Shown here in pieces: positions 16,444-27,815 of a stretch of DNA of 64,000 nucleotides. The stretch spans positions 248,001 to 312,000 of the forward strand of contig NZ_VTOW01000002.1 in the NCBI RefSeq assembly GCF_012184425.1. Direction: 5' to 3'. Both the position numbers and the translations under genes were made by a program. The notes under the pieces are model-generated. The model searched no databases. It saw nothing but the letters and a program-made list of their open reading frames with translations, and was not told where the DNA came from. Numbering within the stretch: position 1 is the stretch's first letter; each line of letters opens with the position of its first letter. This DNA comes from Candidatus Manganitrophus noduliformans. Its GTDB lineage: Bacteria > Nitrospirota > Nitrospiria > SBBL01 > Manganitrophaceae.

Positions 16444-18477
16444 ATGAAAAAGACCCCAAAGACGACGAAGACGGTGAAAACAGCCAAAGAGAATTTTCCG
16501 GAGGATGCGCGGAAGCGCGTCGTGGTCGAGCGGGTCCGGCCGGAGATCGACGCCGGGCGATACCCGATCAAGCGGACCGTCGGCGAGAAGGTGGTTGTCA
16601 CCGCACATGTCTTCACCGACGGCCACGATCGGATCACCGCGCACCTTCTGCATAAAGCGAAAAAGGAAGACACCTGGATGGAAACGGCGATGGAGCCGCT
16701 CGGCAACGATGTCTGGGAGAGCGCCTTCACACCGGCCGTCCAACAGCCGTATGAGTACACGGTCGAGGCCTGGATCGACCGGTTCGGCTCCTGGCGGGCC
16801 GATCTGGTCAAGCGGGTCGATGCCGGGCAGGATGTCGCCGGCGAGCTATTGGAAGGAGCGGCGCTGGTGTCGGAGGCCGGCCGTCGGGCAAGCGGCGCGG
16901 ATCAAAAAGCGCTGCATGCGGCGGCCGATGCGTTGTCGAGCGAACGGCCACAGAAGGAACGCATTGCGATCGCGCTCGATGAGAAACTCGCCGACCGGGT
17001 CTCCCGCTACCCCGACCGGAGCCGGGCGACCCGGTACGATCGCATCCTGGCGGTCACCGTCGACCGGATCCGTGCCCGCTACGGCGCCTGGTATGAGATG
17101 TTCCCCCGGTCGGCCGGCCCCGATCCGAACCGGAGCGCCACCTTTTTGGAGGCCGAATCGCGCCTGCCGGAGATCGCGGCGATGGGATTCGACATCCTCT
17201 ACCTTCCCCCGATCCACCCGATCGGGAAAAGCTTCCGGAAGGGACCGAACAACGCGCTCACCGCCGGACCGAATGATCCGGGAAGTCCCTGGGCGATCGG
17301 CTCGGAGGCGGGGGGCCACAAAGCGGTCGATCCGAATCTCGGAACGCTCGACGACTTCAGACACTTTGTCGAAGCGGCCGATCGACACGGGTTGGAGGTC
17401 GCCCTCGACATCGCCTTTCAGTGCTCTCCCGATCACCCCTACGTGAAAGAGCATCCCGAGTGGTTCCGCCACCGGCCGGACGGGACGATCAAATACGCCG
17501 AGAACCCGCCGAAGAAATATCAGGATATCTACCCGCTCAACTTCGAGTCGGACGATTGGAAAGGGCTCTGGACGGAGCTTAAAAGCGTCGTCGAATTCTG
17601 GATTGAGCAGGGGGTGAAGATCTTCCGGGTCGATAACCCCCACACCAAACCGTTCCGCTTCTGGGAGTGGCTGATCGGTGAGATTCAGAAGAAACACCCC
17701 GAGACGATCTTCCTCGCCGAGGCCTTCACCCGGCCGAAAGTCATGTACGGGCTGGCGAAAGGGGGCTTCACCCAGTCGTACACCTATTTCACCTGGCGGA
17801 ACACCAAGCAGGAGTTGACCGAATATTTGACCGAGCTGACGCAAACAGAAGCGCGCGATTTTTTCCGTCCCAACTTCTTCGCGAACACCCCCGACATCTT
17901 GCACGAGTACCTCCAGACCGGGGGACGTCCTGCGTTCCAGGTCCGGCTGGCGCTCGCCGCGACCCTGGCCGCGAGCTACGGGATCTACAGCGGGTTCGAG
18001 TTATGCGAAAACCGGGCAGTTCACGGAACGGAAGAGTACCTCGATTCGGAGAAATATCAAATCCGCGCCTGGGATTGGGACCGCCCCGGGAATATCAAAG
18101 ATCTTGTCGCGCGCGTCAACCGGATCCGGCGGGAAAGCCCGGCGCTTCACGCGAACGACCGGCTCCGTTTTTATACGACCGACAACGACCAGTTGATCTG
18201 TTATGCCAAGACGACCGAAGATCTCTCCAACATTATTCTCGTCGCGGTGAACCTCGACCCGCACCATCTTCAGCACGGATGGGTCCAGGTGCCGATCGAT
18301 GAGCTCGGGATCGCGCCGGGCGAGCCGTACCAGCTCCACGATCTGATCGGCGGCGACCGCTATCTCTGGCACGACGCGTGGAATTACATCCGCCTCGACC
18401 CGATGGTCTCTCCCGCCCACATCTTCCGGGTGCGGCGGAAGATCCACTCCGAGCGCGATTTCGATCCTTTCACTTAA
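16444..18477 (+). CDS. glgE: Alpha-1,4-glucan:maltose-1-phosphate maltosyltransferase
   Basis: 677 residues, the normal size for GlgE (GH13_3). It extends linear alpha-1,4-glucan with maltose from maltose-1-phosphate, releasing phosphate. The N-terminal beta-sandwich domain (to about 120) is followed by a helical insert and the catalytic barrel. The nucleophile Asp397 is in [10 protein letters not shown] and the acid/base Glu426 in FLAEAFTRP; their spacing of 29 equals that of characterised GlgE, which is known to use D394 and E423. AGGGAGCG precedes the ATG. It opens a cluster that supplies its own substrate through TreS and maltokinase. Confidence 0.95.
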   Translation: MKKTPKTTKTVKTAKENFPEDARKRVVVERVRPEIDAGRYPIKRTVGEKVVVTAHVFTDGHDRITAHLLHKAKKEDTWMETAMEPLGNDVWESAFTPAVQQPYEYTVEAWIDRFGSWRADLVKRVDAGQDVAGELLEGAALVSEAGRRASGADQKALHAAADALSSERPQKERIAIALDEKLADRVSRYPDRSRATRYDRILAVTVDRIRARYGAWYEMFPRSAGPDPNRSATFLEAESRLPEIAAMGFDILYLPPIHPIGKSFRKGPNNALTAGPNDPGSPWAIGSEAGGHKAVDPNLGTLDDFRHFVEAADRHGLEVALDIAFQCSPDHPYVKEHPEWFRHRPDGTIKYAENPPKKYQDIYPLNFESDDWKGLWTELKSVVEFWIEQGVKIFRVDNPHTKPFRFWEWLIGEIQKKHPETIFLAEAFTRPKVMYGLAKGGFTQSYTYFTWRNTKQELTEYLTELTQTEARDFFRPNFFANTPDILHEYLQTGGRPAFQVRLALAATLAASYGIYSGFELCENRAVHGTEEYLDSEKYQIRAWDWDRPGNIKDLVARVNRIRRESPALHANDRLRFYTTDNDQLICYAKTTEDLSNIILVAVNLDPHHLQHGWVQVPIDELGIAPGEPYQLHDLIGGDRYLWHDAWNYIRLDPMVSPAHIFRVRRKIHSERDFDPFT

Positions 18478-18494
18478 AGAAAGGGAAAACGAGC

Positions 18495-20138
18495 GTGATC
18501 CGGACGGAAGACGACCCGCTCTGGTATAAAGACGCGGTCTTCTATGAGCTCCACGTCAAGGCCTACTCCGACAGCAACGCCGACGGGATCGGCGACTTTC
18601 CGGGGCTGTTGACGAAGCTTGACTACCTGCACGAGCTGGGGGTCGACTGTCTCTGGCTGCTGCCGATGTACCCCTCCCCTTTCCGGGACGACGGCTACGA
18701 TATCGCCGACTACTACAGCATCCATCAAAACTACGGCACGATGGAAGACTTTCGCCGCTTCTTGGAAGCGGCCCATGCCAGAGGGATGCGGGTGATCATC
18801 GAACTGGTCGTCAATCACACCTCCGACCAGCATCCCTGGTTCCAGGAGGCCCGGCGCTCCCGGGAGAGCCCGCTTCGCGACTGGTACGTTTGGAGCGACA
18901 CCGATGACCGCTACAAAGAGGCGCGGATCATCTTTCTCGACACCGAGAAATCGAACTGGGCCTGGGACCCGGTCTCGAAAGCGTACTACTGGCACCGCTT
19001 CTTCAGCCATCAGCCCGATCTGAACTTCGACAACCCCGCCGTCCGGGAGGAGATCTGGAAGGTGATGGACTACTGGCTCCGGATGGGGGCCGACGGCTTC
19101 CGGGTCGATGCGGTTCCCTACCTGATCGAGCGCGAAGGGACCTCCTGTGAAAATCTCGTCGAAACCCACGACGTTCTCCGCTTCCTCCGCCGGCGGCTCG
19201 ATGAAAACCACGCCAACAAGGTCCTCCTGGCGGAGGCGAACCAGTGGCCGGCCGACGTCCGCCCCTACTTCGGCGAAGGGAACGAGTTCCACATGGCGTT
19301 TCACTTCCCGATCATGCCGCGGATCTTCATGGCGGTCCAGCTGGAAGACCGGAAACCGATCGTCGAGATCATGGAACGGACCCCCCCGATCCCGGAGAGC
19401 TGCCAATGGGCGATTTTCTTGCGCAATCATGATGAACTGACCCTGGAGATGGTCACCGACGAAGAGCGCGACTATATGTACGACGAGTACGCCAAAGATC
19501 CGAAAGGGCGGATCAACCTCGGCATCCGAAGACGCCTTGCCTCTCTGATGGGAAACGTCCGCCGGCGGGTCGAGCTTCTCAACTCCCTTCTCTTCTCCCT
19601 GCCGGGAACGCCGGTGATCTACTACGGCGACGAGATCGGGATGGGAGAGAATATTTATCTGGGTGACCGCAACGGTGTCCGGACGCCGATGCAGTGGGGG
19701 GGCGGCTGGAACGCCGGCTTCTCCACCGCCGACCCGGAGCAGCTCTACCTGCCGATCATCTCGAATCCGGTCTACGGCTACGCCGCGGTCAACGTCGAGT
19801 CGCAGCGGCGTTCCGAGGACTCTCTTCTCTCGTGGATGAAGGAGATCATCCGGCTTCGCCGATCGAGCCGGGTTTTCGGCAGAGGGTCGCTCGAGTTCCT
19901 CAATCCGGAGAACCACCGGGTGCTCGCCTACATCCGCCGATGGGAGGACGAAACCGTTCTGGTCGTAACCAACCTCTCCCGATCGGCGCAGGCGGTGGAG
20001 CTCGATCTTCGCCCTTTCCGCGGCGCAATCCCGATCGAGATGTTCGGACGGAACGCTTTTCCCCGCATCGGGGAGCGCCCTTATCCGTTGACCCTGGCGC
20101 CGTATCATTTCTTCTGGTTCCAGCTGCGGCGCTTATAA
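18495..20138 (+). CDS. treS: Trehalose synthase (maltose alpha-D-glucosyltransferase), stand-alone copy
   Basis: 547 residues from a GTG at 18495 preceded by AAAGAAAGGG; a longer reading would overlap glgE by 100 bases. GH13_16 family: the start [18 protein letters not shown], the barrel motif [12 protein letters not shown], the nucleophile Asp in [10 protein letters not shown] and the acid/base Glu in LLAEANQWP are all present. It interconverts trehalose and maltose. It lacks the maltokinase extension found in the second treS at 22407, with which it is closely paralogous. It follows glgE by 17 bases in the same operon. Confidence 0.92.
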   Translation: MIRTEDDPLWYKDAVFYELHVKAYSDSNADGIGDFPGLLTKLDYLHELGVDCLWLLPMYPSPFRDDGYDIADYYSIHQNYGTMEDFRRFLEAAHARGMRVIIELVVNHTSDQHPWFQEARRSRESPLRDWYVWSDTDDRYKEARIIFLDTEKSNWAWDPVSKAYYWHRFFSHQPDLNFDNPAVREEIWKVMDYWLRMGADGFRVDAVPYLIEREGTSCENLVETHDVLRFLRRRLDENHANKVLLAEANQWPADVRPYFGEGNEFHMAFHFPIMPRIFMAVQLEDRKPIVEIMERTPPIPESCQWAIFLRNHDELTLEMVTDEERDYMYDEYAKDPKGRINLGIRRRLASLMGNVRRRVELLNSLLFSLPGTPVIYYGDEIGMGENIYLGDRNGVRTPMQWGGGWNAGFSTADPEQLYLPIISNPVYGYAAVNVESQRRSEDSLLSWMKEIIRLRRSSRVFGRGSLEFLNPENHRVLAYIRRWEDETVLVVTNLSRSAQAVELDLRPFRGAIPIEMFGRNAFPRIGERPYPLTLAPYHFFWFQLRRL

Positions 20139-20159
20139 CCTATCAGCGAAAGAGATCCG

Positions 20160-21497
20160 ATGGCCACCCCATTGCCGATTCAAGATCAAGCGCCGACCGT
20201 CCCCCCGCCGGCGCCGGAACGGACCGGGGCCGACGAGAGCCTCCTTCCGGACGATCTGCTTCACCGGCTGATCGCCGTCGGCGAGGTCGATCTTCTGGTC
20301 GGCATCCCGACGCTCAATCATGCCGGGACGGTCGGACAGGTGGTCCGGGCCGTCCAGATCGGGTTCGTGAAGTACTTCCCGAGAGAGCGAACCGCCCTGA
20401 TCAACCTCGACGGCGGCTCGACCGACGGCACGCCGGAGCAGGTGCGGGCCGCCTCGATCGACGATTTTCGCCCGCTTCTCTCCGCGCAGCCGCTTCGGAC
20501 GCTGCACCGGATCACCACCCCCTATCCCGGCTCTCCCGGAAGGGACGGGGCGCTGCGGACCCTCCTCGCCGCCGCCGACTTGGTCAGGGCCAAAGCCTGC
20601 GCCGTCGTCAGCGGCGATCTGGAGAACATCACCCCCGAGTGGATCGACGCGCTGCTCCGTCCGGTCTACAAGGAGTCGTTCGATCTGATCGCCCCCCTCT
20701 ACCAGCGCCACAAATTCGACGGCCTCCTGATCAGCAATCTGATCTATCCGATGGTCCGGGCGATCTACGGGCATCGGATCCGGGAGCCGCTCGGACCCGA
20801 ATTCGGCCTCTCCGGGCGCTTCGCCCGCGCGCTCCTCTCGAAAGAGCGCGACGCCCGGACCCTCTCCGCGCACGGCATCGATCTTACGATCACCGCCGCC
20901 GCGGCGACCGGGGGCTACCGGATCGGCCAGTCGTTCCTGGGACCGAAGGTTCACGCCTCGCGCCGGGACGAGCCGTCGCTGCCGGAGGCGCTCCGGAAGA
21001 CGGTCGGCGCCCTCTTCGAGCAGGTGGAGCGCGACGCGGCGTTCTGGCCCGGGCGGCAGGGCTCCGCGCCGCTGCCGCTCTTCGGATTCGAATACGCGAT
21101 GCGGCTGGAGCCGATCCGAATCAACAAGCGCCGGATGCTCGAGACCTTCCGGACCGGCGTGCGGGAGCTGTCGTCTCTCTTTGAAACGATCCTCTCTCAG
21201 AACACACGGCAGGCGATCCTGCAGCGGGCTGGGATGGACGACAAAGCGTTTCGCTATCCGGACGACCTCTGGGTGAAAACGGTCTATGAGTTCGCCGCCG
21301 CGTTCCACCGGGGGGTCCTTCACCGGCCTCATTTGATTCAGGCGCTTACCCCGCTTTATCTCGGAAGGGCCTGCTCCTTCGTCCTGGAGAACGCCGACGC
21401 CGGCTCGGAGGAGGTGGGGAAGCGGATTGAAGCGCTCTGCCTGGAATACGAGCGGCAGAAACCGGGCCTGATCGAACGATGGAACATCAAACAGTGA
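20160..21497 (+). CDS. GT-A type glycosyltransferase, possibly for a glucosylglycerate-like solute
   Basis: 445 residues. The N-terminal half is a nucleotide-sugar-dependent GT-A fold: DLLVGIPTLNHAGTVGQVV, the LINLDGGSTDGT loop, and VSGDLENITPEW as a probable metal-binding region. A GPEFGLSGRFARALL segment recalls synthases of glucosyl- or mannosylglycerate (GT81/GT78-like), but I cannot assign the acceptor. Its place between treS and an MscS-related gene fits synthesis of a compatible solute. The C-terminal third (about 300-445) is helical and unassigned. Confidence 0.65.
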   Translation: MATPLPIQDQAPTVPPPAPERTGADESLLPDDLLHRLIAVGEVDLLVGIPTLNHAGTVGQVVRAVQIGFVKYFPRERTALINLDGGSTDGTPEQVRAASIDDFRPLLSAQPLRTLHRITTPYPGSPGRDGALRTLLAAADLVRAKACAVVSGDLENITPEWIDALLRPVYKESFDLIAPLYQRHKFDGLLISNLIYPMVRAIYGHRIREPLGPEFGLSGRFARALLSKERDARTLSAHGIDLTITAAAATGGYRIGQSFLGPKVHASRRDEPSLPEALRKTVGALFEQVERDAAFWPGRQGSAPLPLFGFEYAMRLEPIRINKRRMLETFRTGVRELSSLFETILSQNTRQAILQRAGMDDKAFRYPDDLWVKTVYEFAAAFHRGVLHRPHLIQALTPLYLGRACSFVLENADAGSEEVGKRIEALCLEYERQKPGLIERWNIKQ

Positions 21498-21504
21498 GGA
21501 GACT

Positions 21505-22206
21505 ATGTCGGAAGCGGTGATGAAAGGGCTGGCGGAAACCATGGAGACCTTCACCCGAATGGTCGCAGCATTCGTGCCGAAGCTCCTGGTGATGATCATC
21601 ATCATCCTCGTCGGGTGGGTGATTACCATTTTTCTGAGGGCGCTGGCGCGCCGGATATTGCTCCTGGTCCGGTTCGATCATCTGAGCGAGGGGGCCGGGT
21701 TCACCTCGCTCCTGCGGAGGGCGAATCTTCCCCCGCCGAGCGAGGTCGTCTCCCGTCTTATTTTCTGGCTGGTCTGGATCGGCTTCATTCTGTTGGGGGT
21801 CAGCGCGCTCGGATTCCCGGTCCTGGAGGCGCAGATCGCCCGCTTCTTCGCCTACCTGCCGCAGCTTTTCATCGGCCTGCTTCTCTTCGTCATCGGGCTC
21901 GTCGTCGCCAATTTCGCGTCTCGCGCCGTCCTCCTCTCCCTGGTGAACGCCAACGTCCCGTCGGCGCGGCTTCTGAGCGTGCTGACCCGTCTTTTCGTCA
22001 TTCTCCTCGCCGCGGCGATGGCGCTCGAGCAGATGGCGGTGGCGACGGGGGTCGTGGTGACCGCTTTTTCGATCGCCTTCGGCGCCGTGATGCTCGCCCT
22101 GGCGATCGCCTTCGGCCTGGGAGGACGGGATCTGGCGCGGCGCATCCTTGAAGAGCAGTTCACCGGCGAGCCGGTCGAGAAGGAAGATGAGATCTCGCCG
22201 CTTTGA
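21505..22206 (+). CDS. MscS-related membrane protein with conserved TM-helix repeats
   Basis: 233 residues with about five hydrophobic helices. It has the repeated conserved TM helix seen in small mechanosensitive-channel relatives: KLLVMIIIILVGWVIT, LPQLFIGLLLFVIGLVVANF and AFGLGGRDLARRIL. It ends right after the pore-helix-like segment and lacks the beta-domain of true MscS. It is probably a small mechanosensitive or osmotic membrane protein; conductance is not shown by sequence. GAGGAG precedes the ATG and it follows the glycosyltransferase by 7 bases. Confidence 0.72.
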   Translation: MSEAVMKGLAETMETFTRMVAAFVPKLLVMIIIILVGWVITIFLRALARRILLLVRFDHLSEGAGFTSLLRRANLPPPSEVVSRLIFWLVWIGFILLGVSALGFPVLEAQIARFFAYLPQLFIGLLLFVIGLVVANFASRAVLLSLVNANVPSARLLSVLTRLFVILLAAAMALEQMAVATGVVVTAFSIAFGAVMLALAIAFGLGGRDLARRILEEQFTGEPVEKEDEISPL

Positions 22207-22230
22207 TCCGCCGGGATGGCGAGGGAAATC

Positions 22231-22258
22231 GTAGCGGTTCAACATGTTGAACCGCTAC
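22231..22258. repeat. REP-like perfect palindrome, copy 1
   Basis: A perfect 28-bp palindrome with arms GTAGCGGTTCAACA and TGTTGAACCGCTAC. It shares the GTAG/CTAC ends with the palindrome at 27706 and its core with the imperfect copy at 50758. All three lie between genes, as expected for REP-type elements mobilised by a RAYT transposase, none of which is encoded here. Confidence 0.65.
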
Positions 22259-22313
22259 AGGAGGAAATCGACCTGCCTCCGGAAGGAGACAACCGGTCCG
22301 GAGGAGCCCTGAA

Positions 22314-22342
22314 TTGACTCGCCGAAACGGGTGTGGCATGAT
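22314..22342 (+). promoter_or_regulatory. Putative promoter for treS-mak and glgB
   Basis: TTGACT (22314-22319), 17 bases, then CATGAT (22337-22342). It lies 65 bases before the fused treS-maltokinase gene and would allow expression apart from the upstream glgE-treS operon. Confidence 0.45.
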
Positions 22343-22406
22343 CAAGTTTTTGATTCGTTCGGGGAGGGCGGCCTCTCCGCCCCGGTCTGGCCACAAGGAG
22401 TTTTGA

Positions 22407-25400
22407 ATGTCCGAAAAGGAAATCCGGTCTGAACACAACCCGCTCTGGTACAAAGACGCCGTCATCTACCAGCTCCATATCAAAGCGTTCTTCGACAGCA
22501 ATAACGACGGCGTCGGCGATTTCAAGGGGCTGACGCAAAAGCTCGATTATCTGAAGGACCTGGGGATCACGGCGATCTGGGTTCTCCCCTTCTATCCCTC
22601 CCCCTTGAAGGACGACGGGTACGACATCGCCGATTACTTCAATATTCACCCTGATTACGGGACGCTGCGCGACTTTAAGGAGTTTTTGAAGGAGGCCCAT
22701 CGCCGGGGAATGCGGGTGATCACCGAGCTGGTCCTCAATCACACCTCGGACCAGCACCCCTGGTTTCAGCGGGCCCGGCGGGCCAAGCCGGGCTCCGTCT
22801 GGCGGGATTTCTACGTCTGGAGCGACACCCCGGAGAAATACAAGGACGCCCGGATCATCTTCAAGGACTTCGAGGCCTCCAACTGGACCTGGGACCCGGT
22901 GGCGAAAGCCTACTACTGGCACCGCTTCTACTCCCACCAGCCCGATCTGAATTTCGACAACCCGCACGTCCGAAAAGAGATGTTCCGGGTGATGGAGCAC
23001 TGGCTGGAGATGGGAGTGGACGGGTTGCGCCTCGACGCCGTCCCCTATCTCTACGAGCGGGAAGGGACCAACTGTGAAAACCTCCCGGAGACCTATGAGT
23101 TTCTAAGACAGCTCCGAACGCGGGTCGATCTGAAGTTCAAAAATAAGATGCTTCTCGCCGAGGCCAACCAGTGGCCGGAGGACGCCGTCGCCTACTTTGG
23201 AAAAGGGGACGCCTGCCACATGGCCTTCCACTTCCCCCTCATGCCCCGGATGTTCATGGCCCTTCGGATGGAAGACCGCTTCCCGATCATCGACATCCTG
23301 GAGCAGACCCCCTCGCCCCCCGAAAACGGCCAATGGGCGATTTTCTTGCGCAATCACGACGAGCTGACCCTGGAGATGGTCACCGATGAGGAGCGCGACT
23401 ACATGTACCGGATCTACGCGCGCGATCCCAAAATGAGGATTAATCTCGGGATCCGGCGGCGGCTCGGCCCGCTGCTCGAAAACGACCGGCGGAAAATCGA
23501 GCTGATGAACGTTCTTCTCTTCTCCCTCCCCGGAACGCCGGTGATCTACTACGGCGATGAGATCGGGATGGGGGATAATTTTTATCTCGGAGATCGAAAC
23601 GGGGTCCGCACCCCGATGCAGTGGAACGGCGACCGCAACACCGGCTTCTCACAGGCGAACCCGCAAAAGCTCTTCCTTCCCGCGATTATCGATCCGGAAT
23701 ATCACTACGAATCGGTCAACGTCGAGAACCAGGAGCGGAATCACTCTTCGCTCCTCTGGAGCATGAAGCGCTTCGTCGCGACCCGAAAATATTACAAGGC
23801 GTTCGGGAGGGGAACGATCGAATTCCTCTTGCCGGACAACCCCAAAGTCCTCGCGTTTCTGCGCCATTATAAGGACGAAGAGCATATCCTCGTGGTCGTC
23901 AATCTTTCACGGCACTCCCAGATCGCCGAGCTCGATCTCTCTCAATACGTCGGCCACGTTCCGGAGACCCTCTTCAGCAGGAATCGGTTCCCGGAAATCC
24001 GCGACGGCCGTTATACGATCACCCTCGGTCCGTACGGCTACTATCGTTTTATCCTTCAAAAAAAGGAGGAATCGATGCATCCCTCCGGAAAACGGATTAT
24101 TCCCGAGATCTCCGTCGAAGGCGATTGGCGGAACGTGTTAAAGGGGAGGCAGAAGCAGACGCTCGAACGGAACACCTTCCCGGCCTACATCGTCGGATGC
24201 CGATGGTACGGCGGAAAAGCCCGGCAGATCGAGCAGCTCCATATCCTCGAGGCGATCCCGATCGGTAAAGAGGGAAGCACGGGGCAGCTTCTCCTGCTTC
24301 AGATCGACTATACGGAGGGAATGCCGGAAACCTATCTTCTTCCGATCGCCTTCGCCTCCGGAGAGGGGGCTGCGCGAATCGCGGAAGAGGCCCCTCACAG
24401 CGTGATCGCCCGCGTCATCGGCGAGCAGGAAGGGATTCTCTATGACGGCATCTACGATGAGGCGCTTCGAGACTGCCTCCTCTCGATCATCTCGAAGCGA
24501 CAGCGGATCAAAGGGGCGCGGGGCGAGATCATCGCCTCTCCGGGAAAGCGGTTTAAATCGCTGGCGGCGGCCGCAGGCGCCCTGCTCGCGTCCCAGGTCT
24601 TGAAGGGGGAGCAGACCAACTCCAATCTCTTATACGGGCAGACCTTTCTCTTCAAGCTCTACCGGCGGTTGGATGAAGGGATCAATCCCGATCTGGAGAT
24701 CGGCCGGTTCCTGACCGAAAACGCCCTTCTCTCCCGAATCCCCCCTTATGCCGGCGCCATCGAGTACCGGAGGCCGGGGGCGGAGCCGATGATCGTCGGC
24801 CTGCTTCAGGGATTCGTTCCGAACGAGGGAGACGCTTGGCGATACACGGTCGATGCGGTGGAGCGCTATTTTGAGCGGGTCCTCTCGAAGCGGGGGGAGA
24901 TCGACGCCATTCCGAAGGCCCCCCCCTCCCTGCTGGAGACCGCCTTCCAAGAAGTCCCTCCCCTCCTCCATGAACTGATCGGGAGCATCTACCTGGAGAT
25001 GGCGACCTTGCTCGGGAAACGGACGGCCGAATTTCATCTCGCCCTCTCCTCCCCGACGGAGGATTCCCAGTTTGCGCCGGAACCGTACACGCTGCTCTAT
25101 CAGCGCTCCGTCTACCAGGGGATGCAGAGCCACGGGCGGCAGGTCTTCCAGCTCCTGCGGCAGAAATTGAAAGGCCTCCCCGAACCTGTCCGGACCGGAG
25201 CGCAGGAGGTTTTGAATTCCGAACGGGAGATCCTGGAGCGGTTTAAGACGGTTTACCGAAAGAAGATCTCGACGATGAAGATCCGAATTCATGGAGATTA
25301 TCATCTGGGACAGGTTCTCTATACGGGGAATGATTTCTACATCATCGATTTCGAGGGAGAGCCGGCGCGCCCCCTCAGCGAGCGGCGGCTGAAGCGCTCG

Positions 25401-25736
25401 CCGTTTCGAGATGTGGCGGGAATGATCCGCTCTTTCCATTACAAAGCCTACAGCGGGCTGGTCACGCAGGCCTCAATCCGGCCGGAGGACGTCCCGGTGC
25501 TGGAACCGTGGGCCGATCTCTGGTATCGGTACACGTCGGCGGCCTTTCTTCGCTCCTACCTCGATACCGCGGGAGACGCCCCGTTCATTCCGAAAGAGCG
25601 GGAGGACATCGAGGTGTTGCTCAATACCTTTCTCCTCGATAAGGCGGTCTACGAGATCGGATACGAATTGAACAACCGTCCCGAATGGATCATGATTCCG
25701 CTGAAAGGAATTACTCACCTGATGGAGGCCCGATGA
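22407..25736 (+). CDS. treS/mak: Trehalose synthase-maltokinase fusion
   Basis: 1109 residues. The first 550 are a complete trehalose synthase (catalytic Asp in [10 protein letters not shown], Glu in LLAEANQWP). From about 560 to the end is a maltokinase (Mak/Pep2) domain with [18 protein letters not shown] at its start and the kinase loop [10 protein letters not shown] followed by [11 protein letters not shown]. The protein turns trehalose into maltose and phosphorylates it with ATP to the maltose-1-phosphate used by GlgE. Fusion of the two is known in several bacteria. The stop codon overlaps the glgB start (ATGATGA), indicating translational coupling. Confidence 0.94.
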   Translation: MSEKEIRSEHNPLWYKDAVIYQLHIKAFFDSNNDGVGDFKGLTQKLDYLKDLGITAIWVLPFYPSPLKDDGYDIADYFNIHPDYGTLRDFKEFLKEAHRRGMRVITELVLNHTSDQHPWFQRARRAKPGSVWRDFYVWSDTPEKYKDARIIFKDFEASNWTWDPVAKAYYWHRFYSHQPDLNFDNPHVRKEMFRVMEHWLEMGVDGLRLDAVPYLYEREGTNCENLPETYEFLRQLRTRVDLKFKNKMLLAEANQWPEDAVAYFGKGDACHMAFHFPLMPRMFMALRMEDRFPIIDILEQTPSPPENGQWAIFLRNHDELTLEMVTDEERDYMYRIYARDPKMRINLGIRRRLGPLLENDRRKIELMNVLLFSLPGTPVIYYGDEIGMGDNFYLGDRNGVRTPMQWNGDRNTGFSQANPQKLFLPAIIDPEYHYESVNVENQERNHSSLLWSMKRFVATRKYYKAFGRGTIEFLLPDNPKVLAFLRHYKDEEHILVVVNLSRHSQIAELDLSQYVGHVPETLFSRNRFPEIRDGRYTITLGPYGYYRFILQKKEESMHPSGKRIIPEISVEGDWRNVLKGRQKQTLERNTFPAYIVGCRWYGGKARQIEQLHILEAIPIGKEGSTGQLLLLQIDYTEGMPETYLLPIAFASGEGAARIAEEAPHSVIARVIGEQEGILYDGIYDEALRDCLLSIISKRQRIKGARGEIIASPGKRFKSLAAAAGALLASQVLKGEQTNSNLLYGQTFLFKLYRRLDEGINPDLEIGRFLTENALLSRIPPYAGAIEYRRPGAEPMIVGLLQGFVPNEGDAWRYTVDAVERYFERVLSKRGEIDAIPKAPPSLLETAFQEVPPLLHELIGSIYLEMATLLGKRTAEFHLALSSPTEDSQFAPEPYTLLYQRSVYQGMQSHGRQVFQLLRQKLKGLPEPVRTGAQEVLNSEREILERFKTVYRKKISTMKIRIHGDYHLGQVLYTGNDFYIIDFEGEPARPLSERRLKRSPFRDVAGMIRSFHYKAYSGLVTQASIRPEDVPVLEPWADLWYRYTSAAFLRSYLDTAGDAPFIPKEREDIEVLLNTFLLDKAVYEIGYELNNRPEWIMIPLKGITHLMEAR

Positions 25737-27667
25737 TGAGTGGAAAAGAACGAATGCAGAAAGTCCTCCCCTCCCTCAGTCTGCTGACCGAGCATGACAT
25801 CTACCTTCTGAAAGAGGGAAGCCACTTCAACCTTCACGAAAAGCTCGGCGCCCATCCGATCGAATCGGAGGGGAGGCGGGGGGTTTATTTCGCCGTCTGG
25901 GCGCCCAACGCGGAATCGGTCTCGGTCGTCGGCGATTTCAACTGTTGGAATCCCGCCTCCCATCCCCTGAAGGTCCGCGAAGACGGATCGGGGATCTGGG
26001 AAGGATTTTTCAGCGACATCGGCGTGGGGGCCCTCTATAAATATCATCTCGTCTCGCGGAACCATCAATACACCGTGGAGAAGAGCGATCCGTTCGCCTT
26101 CTGCACGGAGATCCCTCCCCGGACCGCCTCGGTCGTGTGGGATCTACAGCATCAATGGAACGATCAGGACTGGTCGGCGCAGCGCGCGCAGCGGAATCAG
26201 ATGACCGCCCCGATGTCCATTTACGAGATGCATCTCGGCTCCTGGCGGCGGGTCCCCGAAGAGGGGGACCGGCCGATGACTTATCGTGAGATGGCGAAAC
26301 CGCTGACGGAATACCTCCGTGAGATGAAGTTCACCCATGTCGAGTTGATGCCGATCACCGAACACCCCTTCTACGGCTCCTGGGGGTATCAGACGACCGG
26401 CTACTTCGCCCCGACCCGCCGGTACGGCACGCCGCAGGACCTGATGTATCTGATCGACACCCTTCATCAGAACGGCATCGGCGTGATTCTCGATTGGGTT
26501 CCCTCCCACTTCCCGACCGATCAACATGGACTCGCCTACTTCGACGGGACCTATCTCTACGAACATGCCGATTCCCGAAAGGGATTCCATCCCGACTGGA
26601 GCAGCGCCATCTTCAACTACGGGCGCAACGAGGTGCAGGCGTTTCTGATCAGCAGCGCCCTCTTCTGGCTGGAGACGTACCACATCGACGGGCTTCGGAT
26701 CGACGGCGTCGCCTCGATGCTCTATCTCGATTACTCCAGGAAAGAGGGAGAATGGATACCGAACATGTACGGCGGCCGGGAGAATCTGGAGGCGATCTCC
26801 TTCTTGAAACGGCTGAACGAAGCGGTCTACGGCCACTTCCCCGACACCCAGACGATCGCGGAAGAATCGACTTCCTGGCCGATGGTTTCCCGGCCGACTT
26901 ATCTCGGGGGGCTCGGCTTCGGGATGAAATGGAACATGGGATGGATGCACGACATCCTCTCTTATTTTTCAAAGGACCCCGTTCATCGAAAATACCACCA
27001 CGGCCAGCTGACCTTCAGCATCTGGTACGGCTTTTCCGAGAATTTCGTCCTTCCGCTCTCTCATGACGAGGTGGTCCATGGAAAGGGCTCGCTCCTCTCC
27101 AAGATGCCGGGGGACGACTGGCAGCGGTTTGCCAACCTGAGGCTCTTATTCGGGTACATGTACGCCCATCCCGGCAAAAAGCTCCTCTTCATGGGGGGGG
27201 AGCTCGGACAGGGAACGGAATGGAACCACGATCGGAGTCTCGATTGGCATCTTTTGCAATATCCCCCGCACCGGCAGCTCCAGCAGTGGGTCGCCGACCT
27301 CAACGGATTTTATCGGGAAGAGCCGGCGCTTTACCAGAAAGACTTCGACCCGGCCGGCTTCGAATGGATCGATCTGAACGATGCGGCGGCCAGCACCCTG
27401 ATCTTCCTGCGCCGGGGGGAGAACCCGGACCAGCCGGTTGTTTTTGTCTGCAACTTCACCCCGGTCCCCCGCCTCGACTATCGGATCGGGGTCCCCGCCG
27501 AAGGATTCTGGCAGGAGCGGCTCAACAGCGATTCAAGCTTCTACGGCGGAAGCAACCTCGGAAACGGCGGCGGCCTCTTGGCCGAGCCGATCCCCTCCCA
27601 CGGACGCCCCTACTCGCTGCGGATCACCCTTCCGCCGCTGGCGATGATCGCGCTGATGAGAGGATAA
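25733..27667 (+). CDS. glgB: 1,4-alpha-glucan branching enzyme
   Basis: 644 residues from the ATG at 25733 with GGAGG upstream. The N-terminal CBM48 module ([21 protein letters not shown]) is followed by a GH13_9 barrel. The nucleophile Asp is in LRIDGVASM, the acid/base Glu in AEESTSWP, and SHDEVVHGK forms the fourth conserved region. It introduces alpha-1,6 branches into the glucan made by GlgE and completes the pathway in this cluster. No glgA, glgC or debranching enzyme is in the window. Confidence 0.95.
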   Translation: MMSGKERMQKVLPSLSLLTEHDIYLLKEGSHFNLHEKLGAHPIESEGRRGVYFAVWAPNAESVSVVGDFNCWNPASHPLKVREDGSGIWEGFFSDIGVGALYKYHLVSRNHQYTVEKSDPFAFCTEIPPRTASVVWDLQHQWNDQDWSAQRAQRNQMTAPMSIYEMHLGSWRRVPEEGDRPMTYREMAKPLTEYLREMKFTHVELMPITEHPFYGSWGYQTTGYFAPTRRYGTPQDLMYLIDTLHQNGIGVILDWVPSHFPTDQHGLAYFDGTYLYEHADSRKGFHPDWSSAIFNYGRNEVQAFLISSALFWLETYHIDGLRIDGVASMLYLDYSRKEGEWIPNMYGGRENLEAISFLKRLNEAVYGHFPDTQTIAEESTSWPMVSRPTYLGGLGFGMKWNMGWMHDILSYFSKDPVHRKYHHGQLTFSIWYGFSENFVLPLSHDEVVHGKGSLLSKMPGDDWQRFANLRLLFGYMYAHPGKKLLFMGGELGQGTEWNHDRSLDWHLLQYPPHRQLQQWVADLNGFYREEPALYQKDFDPAGFEWIDLNDAAASTLIFLRRGENPDQPVVFVCNFTPVPRLDYRIGVPAEGFWQERLNSDSSFYGGSNLGNGGGLLAEPIPSHGRPYSLRITLPPLAMIALMRG

Positions 27668-27705
27668 ACAGGAAAAAACCGCATTTGAATCGAATCTTTT
27701 CCGTT

Positions 27706-27733
27706 GTAGGGGCGTATTGCAATACGCCCCTAC
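27706..27733. repeat. REP-like perfect palindrome, copy 2
   Basis: Perfect 28-bp palindrome with arms GTAGGGGCGTATTG and CAATACGCCCCTAC, between glgB and the potassium transporter. The GTAGGGG-type ends resemble a REP form I recall from many genomes. Confidence 0.65.
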
Positions 27734-27815
27734 TCTTTTAAAAGCGGATCACCCCGCTTTGCCAATTCCGCGAAGATATGATAGCATCGGCCCATCGTAT
27801 CCTCAGGAGAACCGA

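Noticed and set aside
18474-20108. 544-codon minus-strand frame opposite treS
   Set aside because: treS has all catalytic motifs; the antisense product is an Arg/Val/Asp-rich shadow.
20133-21629. 498-codon minus-strand frame opposite the glycosyltransferase
   Set aside because: Antisense artefact across a gene with good start, spacing and motifs.
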